Of a stretch of DNA of 64,000 nucleotides, positions 62,690-64,000 are shown piece after piece. This stretch comes from Halobacteriovorax sp. DA5 (GTDB lineage: Bacteria > Bdellovibrionota > Bacteriovoracia > Bacteriovoracales > Bacteriovoracaceae). The notes under the pieces were generated by a model. The model saw only the letters and a program-made list of their open reading frames with translations, made no database searches and had not been told where the DNA came from. The DNA is taken from NCBI RefSeq assembly GCF_002903145.1, contig NZ_PPDJ01000002.1, forward strand, positions 372,001 through 436,000, in the 5' to 3' direction. The position numbers were made by a program, and so were the translations under genes. The stretch's first letter is position 1; every line of letters begins with the position of its first letter.

Positions 62690-64000
62690 TTAAAAAAATA
62701 TACTTAAACTAGCTATAAATTTTAAATTATTAATTGTTTGATTAAGTTCAAAGTTAGAAGCATCTGTCGCATTAACCTCACTAATCGGGCTTAAACTAAG
62801 AAGCTCATAATTTAATTTGGCACCTATTCCATAGCCAAACATATTACCCTTTTCATAATCTCTAAAAGTTGAAATACGAGTTTTAATACCTAGTGAAATT
62901 GAAGGTAAGGCCACTAATTCATAGTCATAGCTATAATTAGTGAGTCTTGGCGAAGTTGTCTCACCTGTACCACGCTTTATCCCTAGGCCAACATAAGCAA
63001 GCAGTTTATTTCGAACATAAGGTGCGTTGTAAAAATAGTAATTCACGTGGGCGCCAAAATTCATATAAGTCATGCGGCCATTGATCCCACCTAAATCAAC
63101 ATTTAGATTCGAAAGATCAAGCCCAAAGTCAACGCTCCATTTTTTTAATGAATCATGTGCTCTAATAAGATGAAACTCATATGAAGCAGCAAGGCCATAT
63201 CCAAGATTCTGATGATTGCTATCAGAGTCTGTATAATTTGGCATAAGGTTAGAGATAAAACTTAATTGCACTTCATTACCACTTTCAATTGAAAGTACAT
63301 TTTCACGCCTAAATTTTTCGCGAGCAATTCCAGAAGATTTTAAGTAGCGACTAAGTTGTTCACTATCCATATCGGCAGACCACAGAGGGCCTTCTTTATC
63401 TAAGACGGCCTTAGCTGACTTCGTTACTCGATTCTTTGCTCTTTCTCGTGCAAGACTTTCTTCCATAGCATTTGGAATTGATAAATTTGAATTTGCACCG
63501 GTTAGATCTGGCTTTCCACTATAAAGCATTTCCTTATAACCATCTTGTGCAGCAGAAATTTTAATTAATTGATCTTTATTTTGTGCTCCCATTTGAGCAT
63601 CAAATTCTTGTGCAGATAATTTTGAAGTATCAACAGGCTCTAGCTGGGAGTCCACATACTTATAGCGAAGTCTGCCATCCCTTACGATAATTTCATCACC
63701 GTTTCTTAGTTGCGTCTCTTTTGTCACTTTGTAGATCGTCGAGTCAGCAATATCCTGAGCATAATTCTTATCACTTGGCGTTTCTTTATCTTGAATTAAG
63801 TCCGTAGGAACCTGCCCATCAATTGCATGCTGATTATTAAATTCAGTTTTTTTCGACTCATATGCCTTAATTTCATAAACAGGCTTTTTCTTATAGCGGC
63901 CACTTGCAGTTTGAGAGCGAATTTGTAGAGCAAGTGTCGCATCAGGCGCGAAGTTTGCACGATTTATCTTATCTCCAGAAATATCCTTGAAGTACCAGTA
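62690..64000 (-). CDS. outer-membrane barrel protein, 5' end cut by window
   Basis: The minus-strand frame is open to the right edge, giving 436 visible residues; the true start is outside. A possible GTG at 63727 is only an internal codon, because coding extends 91 codons further upstream in the same frame. The visible N-terminal part (about 170 residues) is soluble and charged, with a RLRYKYVDSQLEPVD segment. The last 190 residues form amphipathic strands: RENVLSIESGNEVQLSFI, NVDLGGINGRMTYMNFG and a C-terminal NLKFIASLSIFF, typical of a barrel. It is upstream of the other barrel gene, so the pair may act together. Confidence 0.75.
   Translation of the reverse strand, partial: YWYFKDISGDKINRANFAPDATLALQIRSQTASGRYKKKPVYEIKAYESKKTEFNNQHAIDGQVPTDLIQDKETPSDKNYAQDIADSTIYKVTKETQLRNGDEIIVRDGRLRYKYVDSQLEPVDTSKLSAQEFDAQMGAQNKDQLIKISAAQDGYKEMLYSGKPDLTGANSNLSIPNAMEESLARERAKNRVTKSAKAVLDKEGPLWSADMDSEQLSRYLKSSGIAREKFRRENVLSIESGNEVQLSFISNLMPNYTDSDSNHQNLGYGLAASYEFHLIRAHDSLKKWSVDFGLDLSNLNVDLGGINGRMTYMNFGAHVNYYFYNAPYVRNKLLAYVGLGIKRGTGETTSPRLTNYSYDYELVALPSISLGIKTRISTFRDYEKGNMFGYGIGAKLNYELLSLSPISEVNATDASNFELNQTINNLKFIASLSIFF

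Noticed and set aside
63637..63727. GTG at 63727 as the start of the right-edge barrel gene
   Set aside because: The frame stays open with coding character for 91 more codons to the window edge and the product there lacks a signal peptide, so the start must lie outside.
1..64000. CRISPR arrays, insertion sequences, tRNA or rRNA genes
   Set aside because: No spaced direct repeats, transposase frames, or tRNA-like cloverleaf with TTCGA-type arm were seen in the intergenic regions.

Overview
The window is AT-rich (mid-30s percent GC by eye), densely coded on both strands, and reads as ordinary chromosome. I see no tRNA, rRNA, CRISPR array, insertion sequence or prophage. The gene content suggests a Gram-negative bacterium of the Bdellovibrio/Bacteriovorax type. 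Pointers are a DUF4423/TIGR02147-type regulator, many small lipoproteins and exported proteins without recognisable families, several outer-membrane beta-barrels, a class I lysyl-tRNA synthetase, and a menaquinone rather than ubiquinone pathway. This placement is an inference from gene families, not from a marker gene comparison. Layout: 1-5.6 kb holds an unrecognised exported protein cut by the left edge, a membrane-anchored HNH nuclease, a regulator and a membrane-linked glutamate-synthase-like flavoprotein. 5.7-7.6 kb has a fatty acid desaturase and a tyrosine recombinase. 8-11.4 kb is the nrdBA class I ribonucleotide reductase operon with a long leader and a candidate NrdR operator pair. 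11.5-19.9 kb mixes small-molecule enzymes (TPMT-like and other methyltransferases, Maf/YceF, thyA-folA) with envelope proteins (DUF4105, a papain-like lipoprotein, NamZ). 19.9-29.1 kb has an amino-acid/sodium symporter, lysS, a secreted protein with three cysteine repeats, aminopeptidase P and an EEP-fold lipoprotein. 29.2-35.9 kb is a menaquinone locus: a polyprenyl diphosphate synthase diverging from menG-menF-menD-menA-menC. 36-38.7 kb has two tiny lipoproteins, a porin and a GlsB-type membrane protein. 38.7-44.1 kb, on the minus strand, carries rpoH-like sigma, rpsO, pnp, dut, a small PHA-system-like protein and a 2Fe-2S ferredoxin. 44.1-49.1 kb is three unrecognised envelope genes, including a FecR-barrel fusion. 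49.2-54.0 kb is the prkA-DUF444-spoVR operon, with a PP2C phosphatase diverging from it. 55-61.5 kb has an M23 peptidase, secA, an acidic repeat protein and a GlpD-like dehydrogenase. 61.5-64 kb holds two tandem outer-membrane barrel proteins, the second running off the right edge. How the genes fit together: dNTP supply is well represented (nrdBA, thyA-folA, dut). The men genes cover much of menaquinone synthesis, but menB, menE and menH are absent. Many remaining genes act in or on the envelope. The least explained signals are four hairpins next to ribosome binding sites, a fivefold excess of GGCC away from highly expressed genes, and several orphan envelope proteins. I found no clear complete new system; the best candidates are listed as findings.
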